DNA of 64,000 nucleotides from Moniliophthora roreri (taxonomy: Eukaryota > Basidiomycota > Agaricomycetes > Agaricales > Marasmiaceae), in contig LATX02000186.1 in assembly GCA_001466705.2 (NCBI GenBank), positions 310,001 through 374,000 of the forward strand. The letters run 5' to 3'. The first letter of the stretch is position 1. Each line of letters begins with the position of its first letter. The position numbers and the translations under genes are program-made. Shown in pieces: positions 22,864 through 31,564 of this stretch. The notes under the pieces are model-generated. The model saw only the letters and a program-made list of their open reading frames with translations, did no database searches and had not been told where the DNA came from.

Positions 22864-23911
22864 CTAAATAATACTACCATCATGCAAAGGATCCTCAGAG
22901 CCACCGGGTGCAAGAACAACCCACGGGCAGCGGTTGGGATCAGGTCCCTCCCATTGGAAAGACAAAGCGACATCTCGCGATATCGGGTTCATGGACTTGG
23001 AAGTGATAGGACCAGGCCTCTTCCAACCCTCTTCTAACGGAAGACGCTCTTCGCGGAAGAAGATATTCACAAGACTAGGAATGCCATTCATAAGTCACCT
23101 CTACGTATCAAGAAACGCCAACTCACTTCTTCGGAGCCTTTCCAGTAAGAGGATCACCCAGAACACTCAGATAAAGTGCAGCTTCTCTCAACTTGATCTG
23201 GAATTCTTTGATAGTGTTCGTGATGTTGGGGTTGTTGGCCAGAGAGTCAGCATGTCTCCCCTTGAACACCAATCCTGCCGAAGTTCCATTGTAATAGTCG
23301 ACGCCGGGATTTGAGTTGGCAGTAACAGAGAAATAAGTTTCGTTGAATGCAGCGTTATCCCCGAGAGCATGATCGGCACGGGAAATGGACCCGTCGTGCT
23401 CGATGTTACTATGTCTAAAAAGTTGAAGATCAGTCCTGAGCGGGGACATAAACCCAAACAGGGAACCTACAATTTTATGTCGTTGAGTGTGAATTGATCG
23501 TTGAGGGGGGACGTAAACAAGGCAGCCTTTGCGGCGATAGCCAGACCGTCGTTTTGGACATTGAAACCATCTATGTAAAAAAAGTTTGTTAACTGAAAGT
23601 CGGTACGATTTGGCGTGTTACTGACCGACAGCACCCTGGAGCACAATGGGGATGGTGATGTTTTTACCATCTCGTGGTAAGAAGCCATGGTTCGCGAGCC
23701 TGAAGAGTACTTGTATATCAGAAACAGACGCGTAGTCATCGTCGACAGCCACATACGTATTAAGACCAGGGCAAGGTCCACGTGCGTCATTGGGCCCAGG
23801 AGCCTGGAAGGGATGTTGAGACCAATCGATCTCATCGTGTGGGCTTCGGGGCGTCACGCTTTTGGCGGACACGAAAGCGACAGCAGAGGCAACTAAAAGT
23901 GCGGGCTTCAT
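22864..23911 (-). CDS. Unspecific peroxygenase UPO2 (tandem copy)
   Basis: Short haem-thiolate peroxygenase with the same architecture as UPO1. It has a signal peptide (MKPALLVASAVAFVSA), a propeptide-like SPHDEIDWSQHPFQ, ARGPCPGLN with the haem-ligating Cys, LANHGFLPRDGKNI, GFNVQNDGLAIAAKAAL, NIEHDGSISRADHALGDN (EHD site), EFQIKLREAALYLSVLGDP (Glu) and a C-terminus EEGWKRPGP...NRCPWVVLAPGG. Five exons; an extra intron follows APKK, before the VNIFFREERLP exon, and is absent from UPO1. The start at 23911 begins the signal peptide directly, with a TATATAAAG box 43-51 bp upstream. Length about 260 aa, as expected for the family. Apparently intact. It is the first unit of the tandem array. Confidence 0.85.
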
Positions 23912-23953
23912 GTTGAGGTTGAAGCTTGAGGAACATGCTCTTGACGACGGTCC

Positions 23954-23962
23954 CTTTATATA
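23954..23962 (-). promoter_or_regulatory. TATA box of UPO2
   Basis: TATATAAAG on the minus strand, about 45 bp before the UPO2 start codon. UPO3 and UPO4 have TATAAAAGG at the equivalent place. Confidence 0.55.
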
Positions 23963-24447
23963 CTGGAGAATCGCCGTAGGCACAAATAAAGTTTCTCCTT
24001 CTGTTACCTATATCCCATGCCGTGTGCTGCGGCTTGTGGGCAAGGGATAAATGGAATGCGATTGAATGTCAAAGTCGAGATTCTTGGAAATGCCGAAGAA
24101 CTGCGATCAACGTCACCGACGGAACGGTTAAAAGACCATAGAGAAACCAGCTATTTGTGGATGCAGCCCTTGCCTCCGGATTGTTGCTCATGATCAGGTC
24201 TTGGAGCATAGAACCCTTCAGAACGTTGCGTGACGAAAATCAGAGAAGAGAACCAGAGAAAGACAGTCTGCAGGACGGTTTTACGGGTGCACGGATAAAA
24301 TCCTGATATGAATCCATAGAGAGTACTGAATAAAAAAGTCGTGAGAGCCTTTGAACAACACCCACGATATCCAAAAGGGTCGCTAGCCGGAGGATCAAAA
24401 TGATCAGTAACACTGCTGCCCGACGGGACCTCAGTATCTGACGTCCT

Positions 24448-24545
24448 CATTGACCAATACCCTTGCGCATGTTACAAATGTTCTATCAGGTGTCAACATC
24501 TCAACGAAATGAATAGAAGCAGGGGGCCGTAGCTTTTGACAGATG
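24448..24545 (-). promoter_or_regulatory. Conserved UPO upstream block, copy 1
   Basis: A block conserved with those at 27763 and 31796. It contains GACCAAT (a CCAAT-type core), a near-palindromic GCATGTTACAAATGTTC and GTAGCTTTTGACAGAT. It lies about 540 bp upstream of UPO2. Either a shared regulatory element or simply retained duplicate sequence. Confidence 0.4.
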
Positions 24546-26654
24546 ATCTTCAACAGACAAACTCTGAGCTCAATTTGACCCTGGGCATACCTAGGTTAAA
24601 AGAAAGAGAAGCAGAAGGCCTAGAGTCACGACCTTGCTCACTTGTAGGAACAGCAAAGCTTGAAGCATGGTGCAAAGGACAGCGTATCGCAACGAAACTC
24701 GATGGTCACGGTGTGACTGAATGCAGGAGCCAAACGTTGATTGCCGAGTCGAGCCGCTTAGCAAGAGCAAATGACAGAATTACCGGAAAGAAGCGGCCGG
24801 AAATGAAGAGGCCAAGTTTTCTTTTTAGTTTTTTTTTTCTCATTCCTACTTGTTCTCTGTCATCTGTGCTGTTTCCTCTTTTGCCTATGCACAAGACCTC
24901 ATAGAACGACGCGTGTGCCTAGTTATTGACTACTATTTCGGCACAATTTCCGAACCTCCATGCGGGTCGTTTCAGGCTGCGCTTTGTCCTCACTCAACTG
25001 CTGCGGTCCTAGACTAGAATCAGTCTGTCCTCTCATCGACATTAGTTAGATCCTACATATCCCATCCCCTTACTTCGGAGACAGAATCTCAGCCACTACC
25101 CTCAAGTTCGCGACCTCAATATCGTTTATAGTCAAGCAAACCCTGAGTCTCCAGCTATGCCCCGTCAAAAAGCGGAGTTTGTGCTCAATGATCAGCACGA
25201 CATCCCGTTTGATAACATGTCCGAGAATTTATACTATGGAAAGGACAGCAGAGGACGAGTGTAGAAAACTATGCACTCTTAAAGGCTCTAGCAAACGAAC
25301 AAGTACATCTAGCTCGCATTTTCTACATCTGGAGCTTCTGGCAGCGAGTAGACTTGTCAAGTTGTTCGAGAACTATATGGCATAAATATTCGGCATACTA
25401 TTTTTGCTAGATAAAACCCAAATTCCCACATAACACGTATAAATTCCATCATTTAGATGATAGAACCATCGCGCAGGGGATTGTCAGTACCACCAGGGGC
25501 GAGAACAACCCACGGGCAGCGGTTGGGATCAGGTCCCTCCCATTGGAAAGACGAAGCGACATTCACCGCGATTGGGCCCAAGGTACTCGCGCTGATAGGA
25601 CCGTGCCTCTTCCAACCCTCTTCTAACGGAAGACGCTCTTCACGGAAGAAGATGTTTACAAGACTACAAATACCATTCATAAGTCACCTCTGCGTATCAG
25701 GAGAAGAAAAAAATCGCCAACTCACTTCTTCGGAGCCTTTCCAGTAAGAGGATCACCCACAACACTCAGATAAAGTGCAGCTTCTACTATCTTGATTTGG
25801 AACTCCTTGATTGTATTTGTAATGTTGGGGTTGTTGGCCAGAGAGTCAGCATGTCTCTCCTTGAACACCAATCCTGCCGAAGTTCCATTGTAATAGTCGA
25901 CGTCGGGATTGGAGTTGGCAGTAACAGAAAAATAAGTCTCGTTAAATGCAGCGTTATCCCCGAGAGCATGGTCAGCACGGGAAATGGACCCGTCGTGCTC
26001 GATGTTACCATGTCTATAAAATCGAAGATTAGTCTCGGCGTGGAAACAAACGCAAAGTGGGGATCTACAATTTTATATCGTTGAGTGTGAATTGGTCATT
26101 CTGGTTGGACGTGAACAAGGCAGCCTTTGCGGCGATACTGAGCGCATCGTTCTGGACGTTGAAACCATCTATGTAAAGAAGTTTGTTAACTGAAAAGTTG
26201 ATACAATTCGATGTATTACTAACCGACTGCACCCTGGAGCACGACAGGGATGGTGATGTTTTTACCGTTTCGTGGTAAGAAACCGTGGTTCGCTAGCCTA
26301 AAAAGCACGGTGTATCAGAAACAGACGCGTAGTCATCGTCGACAGCCACATACGTATTGAGACCAGGACAAGGTCCACGCGCATCATCGGGCCCAGGAGC
26401 CTGCATCAGCGAAATGGACACCTAAATATATTGGAATAAAATGAGTGAAATACGTTATAATGGCCAAAATACATTATAATCATTATGGTGTATTTTAATG
26501 TAATATAATTGTTGTTCCTTTATTTTAATGGATTAAAATGAAGCAAAATGGTTATAATGTATTCTGGCTATTATAATGTATTTCAGACATTATAATGCAT
26601 TGGCCCCACCTGGGGGTCGGGGACCAAAAATAAATAATATTTATTCGTTACAAC

Positions 26655-26741
26655 TCCCGTGAGCCGAACCCTCGACCTCAAGGTGGATTAGTCAGCAACC
26701 TTGGCAGCCGCGGGGTGCTCAAGACCACTGTACCACAGTGC
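26655..26741 (-). other. tRNA-like (Pol III A/B box) core inside the MITE
   Basis: On the minus strand the sequence runs GCACTGTGGTACAGTGGTC...GACTAATCC...GAGGGTTCGGCTC. TGGTACAGTGG fits a Pol III A box and GGGTTCGGCTC approximates a B box (GGTTCGANTCC), at tRNA-like spacing. AAGGT...ACCTT could form an anticodon-stem-like hairpin around GACTAATCC. Acceptor ends do not pair well, so this is a tRNA-derived sequence rather than a functional tRNA gene. Confidence 0.45.
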
Positions 26742-26950
26742 CATATACTTATTGCCACACATAGTGCAATATATCCCCTTACTCCAAAGACCTATCTCCA
26801 CCCCCTTGCTGTTTCTATTGATCAAATCCCCAACCAAAAGCTTCCCTTCACTTTATAGAGTCCTCTCCCTGTCCTCTGGAAGGCATAAAAATGCACTGTT
26901 TTGATTGCCTCTGTTACAATCTATTTTACTACATTATAATAACTCTGTCT

Positions 26951-27107
26951 CATTTTATTGCATTTTAATACACTATAATAATACCATCCCATTTTATTGC
27001 ATTTTAATGTACTATAATAATACCATCCCATTTTATTGTATTTTAATGGATTATAATAACACCAGTCTCATTTTAATGCATTTTAATGTATTGTAATAGC
27101 ATTGCTT
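26951..27107 (+). repeat. Four tandem repeats of about 39 bp in the MITE
   Basis: Units start at 26951, 26990, 27029 and 27069. Each begins CATTTTATTG (or CATTTTAATG) and contains a second ATTTTAAT and TATAATAAT. Spacing is 39, 39 and 40 bp. The period is a multiple of three in most units, which creates a spurious repetitive reading frame. Confidence 0.8.
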
Positions 27108-27332
27108 GATTTTAATCTATTACAATGGACTAAAATCAGCAAAATACATTATAATTTATTATATTTAGGTGTCCATTTTGCTGATGTGGAAGGGATGTTG
27201 AGACCAGTCGATCTCGTCGTGAGGGCTCCTAGGCATCAAGCTTCTGGCGGACGCGAAAGCGACAGCAGAGGCAATGAGAAGTGCAGATTTCATGTTGAGG
27301 TCGAAGCTTGTGGTCCATACTCTTGATAACAG

Positions 27333-27342
27333 TCCTTTTATA
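27333..27342 (-). promoter_or_regulatory. TATA box of UPO3
   Basis: TATAAAAGGA on the minus strand, 40-49 bp before the UPO3 start codon at 27293. It corresponds to the UPO2 and UPO4 boxes. Confidence 0.5.
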
Positions 27343-27762
27343 CCAGAAAAGACCGCAGGCACTAATACAGATTTGTTGCGTTGTATGAACGTTACCTATG
27401 ACTCATGCCGCCGAAGAGCTGCGATCAATATTAGTACCTACCGTGGAACGATCAAAGTCACTTCAGTGGTAGGTAAGCAAGCTGTTCGTGAGTGCAGTGC
27501 CTACGCGAGAATTGCTGCGCGAGTCCGACCCTGTATGCATCGGTTCCTCAGGTACCTCGCCACGAGCTTTGTATAGTAGCAAAAGTCAGACCAAAACCTC
27601 TGAAGACCAGTCGTAGTCCAGCCGCAGCATGCTCTAGCCGGTGGGAAGGTGAAACGTTGATATGCATCTACCGTAAGAGTTAATTCATGTCCATAAGGTC
27701 GTCAGACCAAAATATTCAGTAACATTGCTATCCGACGGAAAATCCGGCTTGCTTCGTGTTTG

Positions 27763-27855
27763 CATTGACCAATGCCTCTTCGCATGTTACAAATGTTCTG
27801 TTCAAATGCCGAGAATAAATGGAAGCCAGGAGATCGTAGCTTTTGACAGATCTTC
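27763..27855 (-). promoter_or_regulatory. Conserved UPO upstream block, copy 2
   Basis: CATTGACCAATGCC, then CGCATGTTACAAATGTTC and GTAGCTTTTGACAGAT, about 470 bp upstream of the UPO3 start. Closely matches copy 1. Confidence 0.4.
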
Positions 27856-28045
27856 AACCTTCTTTCGACCTTGATTTGATGCCGGCGTTGCCTGGTAATT
27901 CAAAAGAATAGGGGAGCGGGAGCCTGGGCAGAGTATCTATTGCTGTTGTAGGAACAGCAAACTTTCATGCAGTGATGGCGTGAGAGCGGAGTCAGCGGAG
28001 AAGAAAGCAATTCGTATTTCATAAGTACCAATCGCGGCATTACGA

Positions 28046-28440
28046 TTGGCCCGGCAATTTCCTACCATTTCCGACCCTGCCCCAGTCAAACTGCCAATTA
28101 GTCAATACACTCGTGCCACTGTTGCCAAAAGCAACCTCAAGCCAAGGGCTGAGCCTTGCCCCGCAGAGCTCGAGAGGGAGTTTCTGCACCGTGTAAAGCT
28201 GTTATTACAAAATAGAAAAGCGAATTATCTTCCAATTTGCTTCCAATTCTTCGTCGGACGATTATTCTGACAACGATGAACAACTTTTTTACTGAATTTT
28301 TTATGGTCGATACGAATTTTTATTATTACAGAATAGAAAAGCGAATTATCTTCCGATTTGCTTCCAATTCTTCGTCGGACGATCATTCTGACAACCAAAA
28401 CCCCGTCACAGTAGAACGGCACACGCGCCTCGTGTAGCCC
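28046..28440 (+). pseudogene. Degenerate copy of the 32742 small-protein gene
   Basis: The nucleotide stretch at about 28120-28190 (GCAACCTCAAGCCAAGGGCT... CCTTGCCCCGCAGAGCTCGA) aligns well with about 33010-33070 in the intact small gene at 32742. Its protein frame differs and soon ends. The distal part resembles the acidic-tail region (TCTTCGTCGGACGAT, corresponding to the SSSDD codons) but is interrupted and repeated. Position and orientation relative to UPO3 match those of the intact gene relative to the UPO4/UPO5' unit. Confidence 0.55.
28202..28395 (+). repeat. 73-bp direct repeat pair
   Basis: 28202-28274 and 28323-28395 match at all but a few positions (start TTATTACAAAATAG or TTATTACAGAATAG, end CATTCTGACAAC or TATTCTGACAAC). 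They are separated by 48 bp. A local duplication inside the degenerate small gene. Confidence 0.8.
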
Positions 28441-28592
28441 AGCGATGGGAATTTACATGCAGGTCGCCTCAGAGCGTTGCAGTGGCGAGGAGGGTACTTA
28501 GAGAACGAGAGATATATCGCATGACAATTCATTATACTGGTATCCTTACTGGATAACACCCAAATTCACATTACGCTTATAGAACCTATTAT

Positions 28593-29640
28593 CTAGACGA
28601 TAGAACCGTCGCGCAGGGGATTGTCAGTACCGCCAGGGGCGAGAACGATCCACGGGCAGCGATTTGGATCAGGTCCCTCCCACTGGAAAGACAAAGCGAC
28701 ATCCAACGCGATTGGGCCCAACATATCCACGCTGATAGGGCCAGGCCTCTTCCAACCCTCTTCTAACGGAAGACGCTCTTCACGGAAGAAGATATTCACA
28801 AACCTGTAAATATCATTCATGGGTCATCTATACAAAGTACGAGAGAAAAAACGCCGACTCACTGTTTCGGAGCCCTTTTAGCGAGAGCATCACCCATAAC
28901 ACTCAGATAAAGTGCAGCTTCTGCTATCTTGATTTGGGACTCCTTAACAGTATTCGTGATGTTGGGGTTGTTAGCCAGAGAGTCAGCATGTCTCTCCTTG
29001 AACACAAGCCCTGCCGAAGTTCCATTGTAATAGTCGACGTCGGGATTTGAGTTGGCAGTAACAGAAAAATAAGTCTCATTGAATGCAGCGTTATCCCCGA
29101 GAGCATGGTCAGCACGGGAAATGGACCCGTCGTGCTCGATGTTACCATGTCTGGAAAATTGAAGATCAGTCTCGGCGTGGAAACAAACACAAAGTGGGGA
29201 CTACAATTTTATATCGTTGAGTGTGAACTGGTCATTCTGGTTGGACGTGAACAAGGCAGCCTTTGCGGCGATACGGATCGCATCGTTCTGGACGTTGAAA
29301 CCATCTATGTAAAGAAGTTTGTTAACTGAAAGTTGATACAATTCGACGTATTACTAACCGACGGCACCCTGGAGCACGATGGGGATGGTGATGTTTTTGC
29401 CGTTTCGTGGTAAGAAACCGTGATTCGCTAGCCTAAGAAGCACGGTGTATCAGAAACAGACGCGTAGTCATCGTCGGCCACATACGTATTAAGACCAGGA
29501 CAAGGACCACGCGCGTCATCGGGCCCCGGAGCCTGGAAGGGATGTTGAGACCAGTCGATCTCGTCGTGAGGGCTCCTAGGCATCACACTTTTGGCGAACA
29601 CAAAAGCGATAGCAGAGGCGATGAGAAGTGCAGATTTCAT
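28593..29640 (-). CDS. Unspecific peroxygenase UPO4 (tandem copy)
   Basis: Third UPO of the array, with the five-exon plan of UPO2. Signal peptide MKSALLIASAIAFVFAKS, then SPHDEIDWSQHPFQ, ARGPCPGLN with the haem-ligand Cys, LANHGFLPRNGKNI-type exon 2, the NIEHDGSISRADHALGDN EHD site, a Glu in IAEAALYLSVMGD, and C-terminal VNIFFREERLPLEEGWKR...NRCPWIVLAPGG. Exon 4 differs from the other copies in its last part (DALAKRAPKQ in place of DPLTGKAPKK), just before the intron, which suggests relaxed constraint or a diverging copy. No stop or frame break is seen. The ATG at 29640 starts the signal peptide, with a TATAAAAGGG box about 45 bp upstream. Confidence 0.8.
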
Positions 29641-29865
29641 GTTGAGATTGAAGCTTGTGGTCCATATTCTTGCTAATGGTCCCTTTTATACTAGAAAAAG
29701 CTGTAAACCCTAATACAACCTTGTTTTGTGAGGTTCTTGGCGCTACCACTGACATATGGCGAAGAACTGCGGTCAATACTATTTCCCACTGTGAAACAAT
29801 TGAAAGACCGCCCAATGGTAGCGGGACCTGTTCTTCGTGAATGCAAGACCCGCGTGAGGATTGCT
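29265..29865. repeat. 601-bp block, copy A (repeated at 30964-31564)
   Basis: This block covers the 5' half of UPO4 and its proximal promoter. It recurs at 30964-31564 with no difference that I could find. Copy B begins directly after an N at 30963; the copies diverge abruptly after GGATTGCT. Either a very recent duplication or two haplotypes joined in the assembly. Confidence 0.85.
29681..29690 (-). promoter_or_regulatory. TATA box of UPO4
   Basis: TATAAAAGGG on the minus strand, 41-50 bp before the start codon at 29640. The same sequence recurs in the duplicated copy, 1699 bp further on. Confidence 0.5.
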
Positions 29866-30962
29866 CGCAGTCTAGCATTTTCATGGTCCTAAATGACCTT
29901 AAATTATTTTTTCCCATCAAGATGACTATTCCCGACAATAAGTGCCCAAGAGCACTCATCTCTGCAGTCCAAAGTGATTTTTTTGGACAATAAATGCCAA
30001 TAATACGGGCGCTTATTATCCGAAATAACTTTTTCATCAATCCTGACAATAAGCGCCCAAGATCACCTGTAGAATTGGCATTTATACATTAAAGTCTACA
30101 TGATGGCAAACCGACCAACACAACATACTCTGATGACTCCAAATTCGTAATCTATGCCTCAGAAAATCCTTATACCGACTTTTTGAACACGTTAAATGTG
30201 TCGTTGGGGGCTGCACAGGTTCATTTGGTATTATTTGTAGTATCTGAAAATGCACTGCCTGCCCTTTGCCTGCTCTTTCCTTTACACTGCGACGACTCTC
30301 CCGCTCTATGCACTCGATCTTGTTTGTTATCCAATGGATCTTCGAGATGTCTTCTTCTATAACGTCCTGGGTAAGTCCTTTGACTTTTCTGATCTTTTTT
30401 TTTGGCTAATGGCTTGTAGATTGCATCTTCTGCCGACAAATTCAAATCAATGTTCTTCAAAGCCTTCAGCTACTTCGATAAACATGGGACAATATACTCA
30501 TTCCATATGGTGGACAACGAGGAATCAGAACTCCTTTTCAAAGTTGGAAGAATGAGCTGGCCACTGGAGGAGAGGAAGACTGAGTGGGACCAACAGTGCC
30601 TGAGCAAGCTGCACATTTGGTCACCTTTGGTTTCCACCCAGAACATTATATCTGATGGGCCAGAAGGGGGACACCAGTCCATCAGATTTGATGTAAGAAT
30701 TTTTTTCTGGCCACACACAGAAACCACCCTCACATATCTCAAATAGTTTCGATAAATTTCCAGCTTGCTCACCAAGTCTTCAAGCTCTCACTGAAGTCCC
30801 TCTGCTCTCTCAGCTCAGCATTCCCCATACTATATGTCATCACCTTTCAAGTTCTGTCGCCGTCACCTCGGCATTGTCCCAACCATCAACCGCACAAATA
30901 TTCATCAACAGCCACCTCTTGACATCGAACCATTGTCATCTTGCCTCAGCCAGTCCCGAGCA
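29866..30962. mobile_element. Insertion-like segment between the duplicated blocks
   Basis: About 1.1 kb with no counterpart in the other UPO units, starting exactly where copy A leaves the shared promoter sequence and ending at an N. It contains short related motifs, GACAATAAGTGCCCAAGA (about 29933), GGGCGCTTATTATCC (about 30007) and GACAATAAGCGCCCAAGA (about 30044), in both orientations. It also holds a coding-like stretch described separately. The right end is not resolved, so terminal repeats cannot be judged. Confidence 0.5.
30250..30745 (+). CDS. Possible GIY-YIG/T5orf172-like gene fragment
   Basis: Two exon-like pieces around a GTAAGT...TTGTAG intron (about 30371-30420). The second reads KAFSYFDKHGTIYSFHMVDN, then ESELLFKVGRMSWPLEERKT and EWDQQCLSKLHIWSP. 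The order G-x-I-Y-x-F...F-K-V-G-R...R-x-x-E-W-x-x-Q-C resembles the T5orf172/MUG113 branch of GIY-YIG-like domains found in many Agaricomycete orphan genes. No full domain or catalytic set can be shown and the 3' end runs into the N at 30963. Possibly a gene remnant carried in an insertion. Confidence is low. Confidence 0.3.
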
Positions 30963-30963
30963 N

Positions 30964-31339
30964 GCGGCGATACGGATCGCATCGTTCTGGACGTTGAAAC
31001 CATCTATGTAAAGAAGTTTGTTAACTGAAAGTTGATACAATTCGACGTATTACTAACCGACGGCACCCTGGAGCACGATGGGGATGGTGATGTTTTTGCC
31101 GTTTCGTGGTAAGAAACCGTGATTCGCTAGCCTAAGAAGCACGGTGTATCAGAAACAGACGCGTAGTCATCGTCGGCCACATACGTATTAAGACCAGGAC
31201 AAGGACCACGCGCGTCATCGGGCCCCGGAGCCTGGAAGGGATGTTGAGACCAGTCGATCTCGTCGTGAGGGCTCCTAGGCATCACACTTTTGGCGAACAC
31301 AAAAGCGATAGCAGAGGCGATGAGAAGTGCAGATTTCAT
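30964..31339 (-). pseudogene. UPO5', partial peroxygenase copy
   Basis: Identical to the 5' part of UPO4: start codon at 31339, signal peptide MKSALLIASAIAFVFAKS, DARGPCPGLN exon, the exon 2 region and part of exon 3. It ends abruptly at the N (30963). The EHD exon and C-terminus are missing, so as assembled it cannot encode an enzyme. It may represent the same locus as UPO4 on another haplotype. Confidence 0.75.
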
Positions 31340-31564
31340 GTTGAGATTGAAGCTTGTGGTCCATATTCTTGCTAATGGTCCCTTTTATACTAGAAAAAGC
31401 TGTAAACCCTAATACAACCTTGTTTTGTGAGGTTCTTGGCGCTACCACTGACATATGGCGAAGAACTGCGGTCAATACTATTTCCCACTGTGAAACAATT
31501 GAAAGACCGCCCAATGGTAGCGGGACCTGTTCTTCGTGAATGCAAGACCCGCGTGAGGATTGCT
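30964..31564. repeat. 601-bp block, copy B (repeat of 29265-29865)
   Basis: See copy A. After position 31564 the sequence continues with promoter sequence (GCTCCACTCGGTAAGC...) related to the regions upstream of UPO2 and UPO3. This flank, not the one after copy A, is therefore the ancestral one. Confidence 0.85.

Larger units (their letters stand above)
23912..25452. other. Upstream region of UPO2, related to those of UPO3 and UPO5'
   Basis: No gene recognised. The block from about 24448 (CATTGACCAATAC...GCATGTTACAAATGTTC, then GTAGCTTTTGACAGAT at about 24530) has clear counterparts at about 27763 and 31796, at a similar distance from the UPO start codons. A region at about 25390-25455 resembles the UPO4 3' flank at about 28550-28600 (AACACCCAAATTC-type sequence). 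The regions therefore look like parts of one duplicated unit. Confidence 0.5.
26404..27186. mobile_element. MITE-like non-autonomous TIR element inside UPO3
   Basis: 783-bp AT-rich element with terminal inverted repeats at 26404-26429 and 27161-27186 (25 of 26 positions match; the ends read CATCAGCG/A and CTGATG). Comparison with the uninterrupted UPO2 and UPO4 sequence shows that the target reads CCTGGAAGG; after insertion, TG is found on both sides (26402-26403 and 27187-27188), consistent with a 2-bp target duplication. The element contains many ATTATAATG/CATTTTAATG-like motifs, a 39-bp tandem repeat block and a tRNA-like core. It has no transposase. The superfamily is unclear; a 2-bp TG duplication is not the TA of Tc1/mariner. 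Confidence 0.75.
25453..27293 (-). pseudogene. Unspecific peroxygenase UPO3, split by a MITE
   Basis: Tandem UPO copy with the same exon plan as UPO2. The start at 27293 begins a signal peptide (MKSALLIASAVAFASARS), followed by SPHDEIDWSQHPF. At this point in exon 1 a 783-bp element (26404-27186) is inserted and brings in a stop codon four to six residues later (HISKMDT*). The rest of the gene resumes at 26403 with PGPDDARGPCPGLN (haem-ligand Cys), followed by GFNVQNDALSIAAKAAL-type sequence, the NIEHDGSISRADHALGDN EHD motif and the C-terminal VNIFFREERLPLEEGWKR...NRCPWVVLAPGG exon. Apart from the insertion I see no other damage, so the insertion is probably young. The element does not start with a GT donor, so it cannot be removed as an ordinary intron. 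Confidence 0.75.

Noticed and set aside
24151..24450. 99-codon minus-strand frame upstream of UPO2
   Set aside because: Lies in the upstream region that is duplicated and diverged in the other UPO units, where the frame is not kept.
26655..26741. Functional tRNA gene
   Set aside because: Acceptor ends do not pair and the B box is imperfect; kept only as tRNA-like.
26905..27096. Repetitive plus-strand frame inside the MITE (YNNTIPFYCILM-like repeats)
   Set aside because: Produced by the 39-bp tandem repeats, whose period is a multiple of three; no start context or family.
26951..27107. Regular repeats as a CRISPR-like array
   Set aside because: The units are directly adjacent with no spacers, and the genome is eukaryotic.
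26404..27186. Insertion in UPO3 as a spliceable intron
   Set aside because: On the gene strand an AG lies at the 3' border but there is no GT donor at the 5' border (it reads ACATCAG).
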